Shown here piece after piece: positions 1 to 9,056 of a stretch of 21,252 bases of DNA (position 1 is the first letter of the stretch; every line of letters begins with the position of its first letter). The notes under the pieces are model-generated. The model was given only the letters and a program-made list of their open reading frames with translations, was not told the DNA's origin and did no database searches. A program made the translations under genes and the position numbers. This stretch comes from Balamuthia mandrillaris (Eukaryota > Discosea > Longamoebia > Balamuthiidae): the NCBI GenBank assembly GCA_031835245.1, contig JAVKOQ010000652.1, positions 1 through 21,252 of the forward strand, given 5' to 3'.

Positions 1-1605
1 GAGAGAGAGAGAACAAAAACGAACCTTGAATGGATTAAGAGAGCTTTCAATAATATCCTCTAATTGAAGAGAAGCAAAGTGTTGCTTGGCGTCCTCTGTC
101 AACAAAAAAGCCGAGTGTTTGAAGCAGACAGCGTAGAAGATGGCTTGGCAAACAGAATAAAAGAGAGCATGGAGCTCGGCATCAGGGATGTTACGTGTGC
201 AAGAGTCGAGATAGTTTTGGCACCAGGTAGCCAGCACGTTGAGGGTTTGCTGCATGACATCGGCGGAAAGGAAGGAAGCGCGAGCTAGGAAGCCGCCAAC
301 GTAGGCAGCGCACGTCTGGCGTGTGAGGGTGTGATTGGAAGGGTCAAGGATTTTGTTGAGAAGGTAGCCCAGGAAGTTCTGGGCAAAGGGCTCCTCCGTC
401 CAGCACAGATAGAACATGAGGAATTGAGTGTACTTGGATTTATGTGTTTTGATGATCATGCTGTCGAAAATCTGCAACATGAACGAGAAGAGCTCGTGCC
501 GTTCTTCGTAGCTGGCGCCCTCTGTTAGAGACTGCAAATGCCGAAAGAGGAGGCCCATGAGAACGTCCAGTTTGTTGGCCATCTCGCTCTGTTCCTGACG
601 GCGAGCCTCCCCGTTGATCTCTAGGTCGAAGAGAAACTCCTCCTCTTCCTCTTCTTCATCCTCGGCCACTAGAGCCAGCTCTATCTCCACATCCAGTTCC
701 AGCGCCTTCTTCACGGCGATAGAGAGAACGCTGCCCCTCAGGGCTGGACAGTACTGAGTAAGCTGCAAGAGATTGGAGAGGTAGAAACGCTGCGTGTCGA
801 CATCCAACCGCCTGTGCGGGAAGTTGGCGCTTAGCGCTGAGAAGAGGGGGGTGATGCTGGTAGGTGCCAGCTCCAGCACGCGCGCTATGGCCTGGTGTAT
901 GTACTTGAAGATGCGTTCCGAGACCTCCACCTCAGCTGCCCCTCCTTTGCCTTTCCTTGGCTGCAGATTTTGCACCAGCATCTCCAAGCACGGTCCTATG
1001 TGGCTGCTATTGGAGGAAATGAGGTTCAACACGAGGTCGCTGTAGAGCTCCACCGCCTCCTCCCCCATCGACCAATCGAAGGAGAGCAGCACCTTAAACA
1101 GCTCCGTGTGCTTGGGCTTCAGCAACGTGCAGCACCGCTTGAGCGCGTGCAGCCACACGGGAGGGATCTTGGCGTACTTGGAGCCAGCCACCCCTTGCAG
1201 CTGCAACAGCACGTAGTTGTAACCTCTGTTGTCTCCCTATTTTTTAAATCAAACATAGATGCATGCGTGTGCGTTAGCAAAGCACAACAGGGCCAGAGAG
1301 CTAGAGAGAGGGTAGGCATCGCAGGTGATGGAGGAAGCAGCCGCAGTGCGGAGTTTATCAGTCCGTTGAGGTTTGCTCTTCCTATTGAAGGAAAGGGAAG
1401 AAGGAGGCAGAGGAAGCAAAAAAACAAAGGCACTTACCTTGGCTTTAGAGACGAGTGCTTCACGCAGCAGAACGGCCGCTTTGTCGGCGGAGGACGGCAG
1501 CGGGAGCAACGGCTGCGCAGCAGCGGCGGGAGAGGCCAGCCTCCCCTTCCTGCTACCACCAAGAGGTGATTTCTTCTTGTTGGCTGTTGTTGGCGTTTGC
1601 AACAT
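1..1605 (-). CDS. RRN3: RNA polymerase I initiation factor RRN3 / TIF-IA (partial, N-terminal 460 residues)
   Basis: RRN3 bridges RNA polymerase I and the promoter-bound selectivity factor, making the polymerase competent to start rRNA synthesis in the nucleolus. Two exons are visible: 1605-1438 (56 codons) and 1236-25 (404 codons). They are joined by a GTAAGT...TAG intron, 1437-1237, with phase 0 at both ends. A second donor (AAG|GTTCGT) at 25/24 shows that the gene continues off the left edge; about 200 residues of the roughly 650 usual for the family are missing. Family blocks recognised from memory are MANKLDVLMGLL (residues 275-286) just after an acidic run (248-256), then FMFYLCW, KILDPSNHTLTRQ, GFLARASFLSADV and VCQAIFYAVCFKH. 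The helical-repeat body fits the HEAT-like RRN3 fold. The start is the first ATG of an Ala/Pro/Lys-rich N-terminus; no better upstream ATG is in frame. Identity is confident; the exact acceptor of exon 2 was chosen on frame. Confidence 0.93.
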
Positions 1606-1627
1606 GATGTTGATCTGCCAAGAATGG

Positions 1628-1651
1628 CTCTCTCTCTCTCTCTCTCTCTCT
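1628..1651. repeat. (CT)12 dinucleotide microsatellite
   Basis: An uninterrupted run of 12 CT units begins 23 bp upstream of the RRN3 start codon. In the RRN3 transcript it reads as GA, unlike the tracts inside introns of this window, which read CT in the sense strand. Confidence 0.9.
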
Positions 1652-1855
1652 GTTTTTGCTACCTCCTCCCCCTCTGGACTTTTTAAATCTTTTGCTGTTC
1701 TTTACCCAAGTGCTGCTGCGGCTGCTGGAAGCAACAACAAGTTTCCTCAACAAAAGTGTGGCGGCGGTGGCGGTGGTGGTGGGCAGTGAGGGAGAAGGGC
1801 CGTAGCAGCAACAGCAGAACACACACACACCCCTTCGAAGGCGCTCAAGGGGACG

Positions 1856-1864
1856 CCTTTTATA
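1856..1864 (-). promoter_or_regulatory. TATA box for RRN3
   Basis: The minus strand reads TATAAAAGG about 250 nt upstream of the RRN3 ATG. A near-identical TATAAAAAGG lies about 220 nt upstream of the MADS gene, which supports function. Start sites are not visible, so this is inferred. Confidence 0.55.
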
Positions 1865-2154
1865 ATGCGTGTGCGTGTGTGTTGGGGGGGGCGAAGGAAT
1901 GGGGGAAAAGCGCAGCAGCTGAGCGCAAGGAGAGCAGCATTTATGCTCTTGGCTACCAACCCGTCGTCAAATCCTGCAGAATCTCTACAGTGCCTCTGCA
2001 GCGATACTCTCTCTCCTTCCGGTTAGCTGGCAGCAATGGGGTGGGTAGGAGGAGGAGACTGATGCTGTCTGTCCACAGGAAAGCAAAGGCCCTCCTTCTG
2101 AGAAGGTACGATGCTACCATAATATCACTTGGTGCACAAACAGAGAGCAGGTGC

Positions 2155-2182
2155 AGGGAGGGAGGGAGGGAGGGAGGGAGGA
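2155..2182. repeat. (GGGA)n tandem repeat
   Basis: About seven GGGA units lie 3' of the SH3-glutaminase stop codon, in intergenic DNA. Confidence 0.85.
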
Positions 2183-2209
2183 GCAGCCCAAAAAAACCAA
2201 AAAACCAAA

Positions 2210-3111
2210 TCATGAATTGTAGGTATAGGAGGAGAGCTGAGGGTGAGCCTGCATGAGCCCTTCGCAAAAAACAGAGGCAGCCAGCACTTGTCCCTTGCCA
2301 TCCAACAACGGCGAATAGAGGGCCAGCCCCATCACTTTCGGTATGACCAGCAAGAGCGAGCCGGCGGGTCCTGTCTTGGCAGCGAGCGGCCCTCCCGTCG
2401 CACTTCTCGCCATCCACTTGACCGTCTCCTGAGTGGCCTCTGGGCTGAGGCACTGCCTTTGTGTGAGGGGACATACGCCGCTGTTGGCCAGGGTGGCCGC
2501 CGCGCTGCTCAACGACCGACAGTCCATCTCCAGGGAGCAGGCCTGGAAGTAAAAATCAAGTATGGTGGCCACGTCTTCTTCCCGCGAGAACACACCGTTG
2601 GCTTTCTGCATCAGCGCATGAAAGACACAGGTTAGCAGCATCGCCATCAGCACAACAACAGCAAGGAATGGATGAAACAAACCATGGAATAGGCTTGGGC
2701 AAAGATGGCATCCGCAGAGCTCCGAAGAGAGAGGTAGAGGGGCATGCTGCAGGAGACCCGCTGGTCAGCCGCCAGCTGATTACCTACTTCCAACAACGAT
2801 GTGATCCGCTCCGCTGGGGTGGTGGAGGCTTTGCCAACTCCTCCTTTTACCATGCTGCTCCACTTCAGAGCAGCACCCACTTGAAACGGGTCCTTCTCTT
2901 TGCCTCCTCCATTCCCTGTCACATCGCTGGCCATGTTTCGAACAGCAGTTCGGCCGTATTCTTGGCAACAAAGGGCGTGCAACAGAGGATGAACAGAGTG
3001 CGTCAGTGGGAAGGCAACCTCGCATTGGCCACGCTCCCATGTGCGTCCATCCACCGTGCATACTGCTATTGCAAACAGGTTGCAAGCTTCCAGATTTCCT
3101 AGTGGCAACGC
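2210..3111 (-). other. Glutaminase-like domain with altered active site
   Basis: This is the glutaminase part of the fusion protein, residues about 745-1018, across two exons. Set against human GLS from memory without gaps, the catalytic Ser286 and Lys289 of the S-x-x-K motif fall on His782 and His785 (THSVHP in place of QSCVKP). Tyr249 falls on Ala745. Asn335, Glu381 and Asn388 fall on Val822, Leu873 and Ile880. The loop with Tyr466 is deleted and Val484 is Pro. Tyr414 is kept as Tyr906 in DFYFQ. The core of the fold looks intact. Confidence 0.75.
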
Positions 3112-5596
3112 GTCACCTTGTAAGTAGTAGCTGGAAGATCTGCAACTGCTGGCTTTTTTGCCTTTGTTGCTGCTGCCACTACCACCAGATCGCTGCTTAT
3201 CTTCATCCAGCACTCGCTGTTTGGTCTGCTTGTAGAGTTTGTGCAAAGTGTCAATGAAAGCGTCCCATGCTGGCAAACCTTTGGGCCATCTATCCTCTGT
3301 TATTGGGGAATCTCTCGTTGACGAGCTTCTTCGGGAGGAGGAAGAGGAAGAGGAAGACGAAGCAGACGTTGAAGAGGAAGAGGACAAGGGAGAGGGAGAA
3401 GACTTGCTGCTGCCGCTAGAGCGAGTGTCTTCGCTGGGCGGTTGCGTTCGCGGGCTTCGACCCAATTGAGATGCTCGCTTTGCAGAGCTTTCAGACTTAT
3501 CTCTGCCTCCTCGCTTTTCCTTGACTTTAGCAGGTGAAGAGGCCAAAACAGACGGGGATGAATGCTTTCTTTCATATTCGGCAGAGGTGCGCCCTTCCTT
3601 CCTGCCACGACCCCCGTTCTTGTCGTCACTGGTGTTCAATGCTGACGTTGGTGAAGCAAGAGGAGGCGACGCCCGGCCTCTGCTAGTGCCAGCTGGACTG
3701 GAACGAGAGAGGGCTCGCGGCTTCCTAGTTGGCAGCCGCCGGCCTTTCATGCCCAGCGCCCTCTTTGGAGTGACCAAGCGAGCGCCGGGCACTGGTGATG
3801 GCCTCTCCGCCCTCGATTTGGCCTCCTCCGCCTTCACTTCGGCCAACACTGCTTCTTCCTCGCTAACAAGCTCGTCTTCATAATCATCATCGGCAGAAAG
3901 CGAGTGCGAAGGCGAAGAAGTACCAAGCGAAGCAACAGGAATCATCGCTGCCATTGATGGCAAGGACTGTGATTGAGTTGCTTTGCGTTCTCGTTGAGCC
4001 CGCTCCTCGTCAGCAGCACGAACAAACTCAGAAGGGAACCATCCCATTGTACCACTAGACAGCACCCCTTGCCACCAGCCTAACATCAACGGCGACGAGG
4101 AGAATGATCAACAGTTACCATATGGAGGAAGGAGAAAGCAACTTCACTAACGGCAAAGTACTCACCGCTGGGATCCCTTATAGTCACTGAGATGGATTCT
4201 CCTTCCCGAAAACTCAGTTCGCCTTCTTCCTTTCCTACATAAGAAAACGCAGCAGTGACAACGGTTGTCACACTGTTGTAGCTGGAGGCGTTTTGATGGA
4301 AGCTAACATCAATGTGCTGTTGCTGCGGCTGTCTGCTACTCAAAGGGGGAGGAAGCCTGGCTGGGCTACCAGGCCGCGGGGGAGTCAGCGCCTGTCCTCC
4401 AGCTGCATTGCTTTGCATAGTTGCTGCTGGTGAGGACGCTGCCTTTTCCAGAGGAGGCCTGTTAAATGCAGGAACTGGTGGAGCAAGGCCAGCTGCCGAG
4501 GCTGCGGGAGGAGGGAAGGATCCGCTGGGTAACGGGTTGCGGCTTCCTCCCATTTGCTGTTGTTGTGGTTGTTGCAATGGTGGCAGTTGAAGAGGAGGAG
4601 GTAGCGCTGCACCACCAGCCTCCAGAAGCTCTTGGCTTGGTTGGTTGGATGAATGGCGTAAATGAGGTCGAACCCCCTGCGCTGGAGGAACAGCGACAGG
4701 AGGTTGGCTGTCCTCCTTTGGAAGCACTCCTCTCCGTTCTCTGGTGGGAATGGGTGGTGGCATAGCCCCTCCTCCGCTTCCTCCAAGACCTCCTCCACTT
4801 CCTTGCGGACGTTGTGAGTTTGGAACAAAAAACGAACCGCCTTCACCACTTCCTCCAACTGCTCCTCCTTGTGGCCGCTGCGAGTTTGGAGCAAAAAACG
4901 AACCGCCTTCGCCACGGCCACCAACAACAGCCGGAGGAGGTGCATTGGTGGGCCGTGTGCGTGCTGGTGCGGGTGGGGCCGATGTAGCTGGAGGTTGTGG
5001 TCCTGATGTTATGATGTTGCTCCGCTTTTGCAGCTTGGCAATTAGCTCGTTGTTGCCTTGCGGGACCATTGCACGACCCACCAGTGCTGAGTCCGTTATC
5101 GCTCTGTTCCTGATGGGAGGTGGTGGCGCCTCTGTGTGAAACCAACCCATGAATCAGTTTCATTTCTTAGTATATCTTCGAAAGAAAAGAAGGAATGGAT
5201 AGCTATTGGGAAAACAGGGTAATAACATACGCTGAGAGGAGGGTCCTGCGACGTAGGGCTCTGTGAAGTTTATCGGAAACACTCCAACTTGACCGTTCAA
5301 CTCACCTTTCCACCACCCACTTGGCTCCTCAGCGAGAACGGTGATTATGTCATCCTCCAACAAAGTCATTTCACCCTCCTCCTCCGCTTCGTAGTCATAC
5401 AGCACGCGCACTTGCTTCTGTTTTTTTGGGGGAAACGCATTCAGCTTCATTCAATCCACCAGAAAGATATGTGTTGTTCACTTACCTGAGCTGCCATACC
5501 CAATGCTCCTTCCTCTTGGTTGACTTCAGCAACGTCCCCTCGCTCCCTGTTCGAACAAATTGGGCGTGGTGAAGCGGTGGGTGAAGAGGCATTCAT
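2210..5596 (-). CDS. SH3 - proline-rich - SH3 - Ser-rich - glutaminase-like fusion protein (1018 aa)
   Basis: Five exons: 5596-5486, 5417-5231, 5131-4166, 4079-2683 and 2605-2210. All are GT-AG and all phases agree. SH3-1 spans about residues 38-92, with LYDYEA, the GWWKG tryptophan pair and VGVFPINF. A Pro/Gly/Gln-rich linker follows (about 100-385). SH3-2 (about 388-441) is split by an intron inside GWWQG. A Ser/Arg-rich stretch then leads to a glutaminase-fold domain (about 745-1018) marked by FAIAVCTVDGR, ILDFYFQACSLE, AATLANSGVCPL, CLSPEA and LLLVIPKVMGLALYSP. Exon 4 holds the end of SH3-2 and the first half of the glutaminase domain in one open frame of 465 codons, so the fusion does not rest on a splice guess. 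Glutaminases hydrolyse glutamine to glutamate and ammonia, but most catalytic residues look replaced here, so a scaffold or regulatory role is inferred. SH3 domains usually bind proline-rich partners in cortical actin or endocytic complexes. The exon 2 acceptor could also lie 27 nt upstream. Confidence 0.88.
4816..4920 (-). repeat. 66-bp coding duplication in the proline-rich linker
   Basis: Two copies of a module reading GEGGSFFxPNSQRPQG lie 66 bp apart in exon 3 of the SH3-glutaminase gene. The copies differ mainly at third codon positions, so the duplication is not very recent and the protein sequence appears maintained. Confidence 0.75.
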
Positions 5597-5807
5597 ACTG
5601 TTACCTTATACGGACCTGTGGTCCTTATGCTTCGCTGACTCTGCTCCAACCTAATAGATCCTACCCAGAAAGAGAAGCAGCAGAAGAACAGGAGGAAGAG
5701 GAAGAAGACAAAGAGGACGGAGGATGCAGAAGAATACGCACATTCGAGTAACAATCAAAAAAAAATCACATACATTTCATTACAAGTCCCGTTTTACAAC
5801 TCCTGCC
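5597..5807. other. Short intergenic region between SH3-glutaminase and hydroxylase genes
   Basis: About 210 bp hold both the 3' flank of the hydroxylase gene and the promoter of the SH3-glutaminase gene, both on the minus strand. I see no clear TATA box or gene. A possible leader intron donor (AAG|GTAACA) sits just upstream of the chosen ATG, but no in-frame upstream ATG supports an extra coding exon. Confidence 0.5.
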
Positions 5808-6976
5808 TCATTCTCGTTTTGCTGGATGTTCATCCTCCTCTTCTTCGTTTGCCTTGTCTTGTTGGAGCTTGACTCTGGCCTCCGCCTCCATTCTCTCCTT
5901 ATTTGCTAACGCGTTCTTTGAGTGTCGTACAAAAGCTTGGAATAACTCTAGCGTGGCCAGGCCTCTCTTTGTATCATCATCGTCATCGTCATCATCATCC
6001 TCATCCTCATCTTCCTCTTCCGAATCCGAATAGACACAAGGGGCAGGTCCCAACAGCTCCAACGTTTCTTCCGGAATCTTAAAGTCGATGTACAGGATGA
6101 TGCGCTCCTCTCCACTCTCATTCCAAGCACTATGCGGAAAGGTATCGTCAAAGACGAGGACATCCCCGGCCTTGGACCAGTTAAAGACCTCAGGGCCGCA
6201 TTTTAGACAGCAGCCCTCCGACGGGATGACCAGCCCCAAGTGGAAGGCCAGAGCGCCATACCGCCTTCCTGTGAAGCCTTTGTGAGTGTCAATGCCAGAA
6301 TGTGGGACCAGCCGTGAGAAGCCAGCCACCCTTATGTTTGGCACTCGTTCCAGCAGTTCTGTTGTTCGTGGACAAAGCTTTTTGTTTTGTATATGTTTGT
6401 TAGTTGGACTCCCCTAAAAACGAAAAACGAAACGAGACCAATGGAGAGGAAAGGCAACAAGAAACAAGCACAACAAGAACAACACAAGACAACAAGAACA
6501 ACTGAGAAACAAAAATAATGGGAAGAACAAGAGCACAGTCACACACGAGCAGGAGAGAAGAAGACCCAAGGGCAGAAGAAGTCGAAAGAAAGAATGAGTA
6601 AAAACGGGTACTCAACCTTGCAATTCTCAGTCATGTACTTGCCGCCATGCATGAGGCCAAAGATGGTCCAGTCCTGGTTGGGTATGTCCGGAGTGTCGAC
6701 GGACCACCAGTGCAACCAGCCCTGCTCGTCCTTGGTGCGGTTGTAAAAGTCATCAAAGATCTGGTCGTTGCACCACGACCCCGAAAGCTCCGCCCCGTTC
6801 TCCTGCTCAGGCCGTATGACCTTGGTGAGGCGCGCCCTTTGCAGCTCCTCCACGATTATGTGACGGTTCTCCCGCAGCACGTTCAAGTGGGGGAACAGCT
6901 CGGGGTCGTAAAAGTAGAGGTTGTCTATCCTGCTTGCCCCCGCCTTCCGTTCGCTCGTTGCCTGTGGCTCTGTCAT
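5808..6976 (-). CDS. Aspartyl/asparaginyl beta-hydroxylase-like 2-oxoglutarate dioxygenase (309 aa)
   Basis: Two exons, 6976-6617 (120 codons) and 6377-5808, are joined by a 239-bp GTTGAG...AAG intron in phase 0. The junction yields ENCK|LCPRTTELLE, which matches the family's N-C-x-x-C-P-x-T block. The domain (about residues 15-230) shows HKG, HLGLVIP, VLVFDDTFPHSAWN and ERIILYIDF. Family members use Fe(II) and 2-oxoglutarate to hydroxylate Asp or Asn side chains; the HKG and FPH histidines are the expected iron ligands. The C-terminus carries a run of Asp/Glu (nine consecutive Asp) and a charged helix. There is no signal peptide or membrane anchor, so unlike animal ASPH it is probably cytosolic or nuclear. 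The start is the first in-frame ATG; the open frame upstream has none. An Arg expected two residues before the HLGL His looks replaced by Ala. Confidence 0.88.
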
Positions 6977-7220
6977 TGCTGCTTGCTGAGGGAGAAGGGT
7001 GGTGTGTCTCTCTCTTCTCTCTACTCTCTTCTCTCCCCTTTTCGTTCCCTTCTCTCTCTTTTTTTGTACTTTTATTTTGGGACATTTTTTGCCGACACAG
7101 AAGACACACCAATCACCCTCCCACAGCAATGCAATGTAGTTTCTATCGCTGCTGATGCATGCCTTCTAAGATGAGCTCGTCCTGTGCTTTCGTTGTGTCT
7201 CAGGGCAAACCCATAGACCA
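6977..7220. other. Intergenic region upstream of the hydroxylase gene
   Basis: About 240 bp lie between the hydroxylase start and the AP-5 sigma stop codon. The DNA is pyrimidine-rich on the plus strand (about 7010-7060). I see no gene. Confidence 0.5.
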
Positions 7221-7705
7221 TCACTTGGCAAGAAGAGGTTCGGCCTGCCGCCGCCAGTGTTTGGAGAGGTGGGAAGAGGTGAAGAGCAACAGGCCGTTGG
7301 GGAGGTATACCTCCAGCAGCAACATTATTTCCTCTGGCCGAGAAAGCAGCTGTTATGGCAATTACCCATCAGCAACGTTGATGACAAGGTGGTATATCAC
7401 AAGCAAGAGAATGAGAGAGAGAGAGAGAGAGAAAGAAAGAGAAGCACAGTATCAATGAAGAAGAATTGAGAACAACAACATAAGCTAAAGAAGAAAGGAG
7501 ACGTACTTCTTTAGGTTTAGCAGTGATGGCAGGGGACTTGAAGTGTTCAGCAAGCACGCTGGCGAACAAACTCAAAAAGTTGGCAGCCAGATATCTGTTC
7601 TCGTCCGGTTCGCAAACAAGCAGCATGGCCGTGCTGTCATGGATGGATAAGTGCACGAACCGGGTACAAATGGTTGTCAGCTACTTTCTTATGAAAGCAT
7701 ATGTT

Positions 7706-7743
<38 letters not shown>

Positions 7744-8285
7744 GTGCCGCTCCCCCTCTTCTAGAGCCAGGCACGTACTTTCGAAACTGCTTCCAAACGC
7801 CGATTTTAGGAGAGCTGAAGCAAGAAGGCCCACCTCCAAGACTGCCACTGATCCGAAACTCGCCACCTTCAAATGCTGGCTTTGTTGTTGCTAACCTAGA
7901 CGGAAGAAAAAAGAAGAAGAAGGATGCATTAACAACAAAGAAATACTGTTGCGTGAGGATCTGAAGGAGAAGAGAGAGAGTACTGGAAAGGCAGTTCTAG
8001 AGAAGGGGCAGGGGAGGAGCTCCTCCGTTTGTTCTCCTCTTTGCTCACCCGAGCAAAGCCTTCGGCGCAACGCTGCCGAAACGCAAAGTCCCGCCAGACA
8101 CTGGCCGCCAGCTGCTGCTCCCTCTTCTTGCGATGGACGTCGTTCCCCTCTGCCGTGAAGAAGTGCGAGAAACAAACCTGCACGTTGGCGGCGCTTTGCC
8201 CAACGGGCATCATCGTGACGTCTGCGGCAGCATTGCTGGTCTCCTTCTCCTCCTCCAGGGAGTGGATCAAGAAAGCGTAAACCAT
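7221..8285 (-). CDS. AP5S1: AP-5 adaptor complex sigma subunit (224 aa)
   Basis: AP-5 works with SPG11 and SPG15 at late endosomes and lysosomes in retrieval trafficking; sigma is its smallest subunit, a longin-like fold. Four exons: 8285-7984, 7895-7779, 7633-7507 and 7349-7221, with phases 2, 2 and 0 that all agree. The start MVYAFLIHSLE matches the human AP5S1 N-terminus (MVHAFLIHTL). Further matches are a GGEFRIS block, VWKQFRNTAMLLVCEPDENRYLA, where spacing from VW to DEN equals the human protein, and a C-terminal RPEEIMLLLEVYLPNGLLLF strand. Length is close to the human protein (200 aa). The splice between exons 2 and 3 was chosen because a GTACGT donor with a CAG acceptor restores gap-free alignment; a nearer TAG acceptor with a weak GTGCCT donor would add about 16 residues. 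Introns 2 and 3 contain (CT)n tracts in the sense strand. Confidence 0.85.
7413..7432. repeat. (GA)n microsatellite in AP5S1 intron 3
   Basis: The run reads as CT on the sense (minus) strand of the gene and lies within the intron between codons KPKE and LLSRPEE. Confidence 0.85.
7711..7739. repeat. (GA)14 microsatellite in AP5S1 intron 2
   Basis: An uninterrupted 29-bp GA run, which is CT in the transcript, lies inside the intron about 40 nt downstream of its donor. Confidence 0.9.
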
Positions 8286-8632
8286 CTCTTCTCCCTCTCC
8301 TGGTCTGGGCTTTGGTCGTTTGCTGGGTCGACACGAACGAAGAGAAAGAAGAAGAATCTTCCCCGGAGGAGGAAGAAGTGCAACAAGAAGCAGAAAGAAG
8401 GCAGAAGCATAAGAAAAGAAGAAGAATGAAGAAAGTGAAGAAAAAAGAGAAACACTTTTCAACAAAGGAATTCTTTTTCGTATGTATACATGGGTGGGGT
8501 GTACTTATGCACAATAAATAAGAGTTACAAGCCTGTACAGTGTAAATCGCTCAAGTGGTGGTGGTGCCTCCTCTTCCCTGTCTACTGAGCCTTGGGCAGC
8601 AACGCTCTCAAGCCATTCGATGGCATGGCCAA
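8286..8632. other. Intergenic region: AP5S1 promoter and MADS gene 3' flank
   Basis: About 350 bp without a supported gene. It is purine-rich on the plus strand at about 8339-8440 (AP5S1 leader side). It has an A/T-rich patch at about 8510-8530 that could carry the MADS mRNA cleavage site. Open frames in this stretch are low-complexity Lys/Glu/Arg runs with no family match. Confidence 0.5.
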
Positions 8633-9019
8633 CTAGGACGCTTTCGTTTCGCCAAAGGCGGTTGTCGCTCTGCTGTCGGACAATGCGGCGGAAGAGGAAG
8701 AAGAGGAGGACGAGGAAGAAGATAAGGAAGAAGTGGTGGCTGGTGATGTGGCTGCGGTTGTCGCAGAGACGGAAAGAGGAACAGGGAAGGGCGCACGGTT
8801 ACCGTGGCTGTTCGTTGAGGATAGGTTAGAGGAAATGAACAATCACCGCAATGAAACAATACAAATAAGAAGGGAAACAAACCCAAGGTTAGAAGGCGGG
8901 CTTGTGAAGCTTGGTGTTGTTAATCCTGCTCCCTCCGAGTCCTTGCCAACCGCAAAAAAAGACGAGAAGTATTGCTGCAACGATTGAAGATATCAATGAC
9001 TGAGCTGAGAGAGAGGAGG

Positions 9020-9056
<37 letters not shown>

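Larger units (their letters stand above)
1606..2209. other. Intergenic region: RRN3 promoter/leader and 3' flank of the SH3-glutaminase gene
   Basis: I find no convincing coding exon here. Open frames on both strands are low-complexity and match no family I know. The stretch holds a (CT)12 run at 1628-1651 in the RRN3 leader, a minus-strand TATA box at 1864-1856, a 10-bp palindrome CCTTCGAAGG at 1832-1841, and a GGGA tandem repeat at about 2155-2182 near the 3' end of the neighbouring gene. Confidence 0.6.

Noticed and set aside
794-1569. Plus-strand frames across the RRN3 exons
   Set aside because: They are antisense to clear RRN3 coding sequence on the minus strand.
1756-2256. A 166-codon plus-strand open frame in the RRN3 promoter region
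   Set aside because: It is low-complexity, runs through microsatellite and repeat DNA and lies antisense to no known family; a chance frame is more likely.
3316-3420. Poly-Ser/Glu-type triplet repeat as a non-coding satellite
   Set aside because: It stays in frame inside the 465-codon exon of the SH3-glutaminase gene and encodes a Ser-rich linker.
5580-5660. An extra coding exon upstream of the SH3-glutaminase start, ending at the AAG|GTAACA donor
   Set aside because: In the frame needed to join the next exon it contains a stop, and the ATG at 5596 already opens the full frame.
7929-8465. A minus-strand N-terminal extension of AP5S1 with a hydrophobic start that could look like a signal peptide
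   Set aside because: The family begins at MVxAFLIH; the upstream part is T-rich promoter sequence translated in frame, not a conserved leader.
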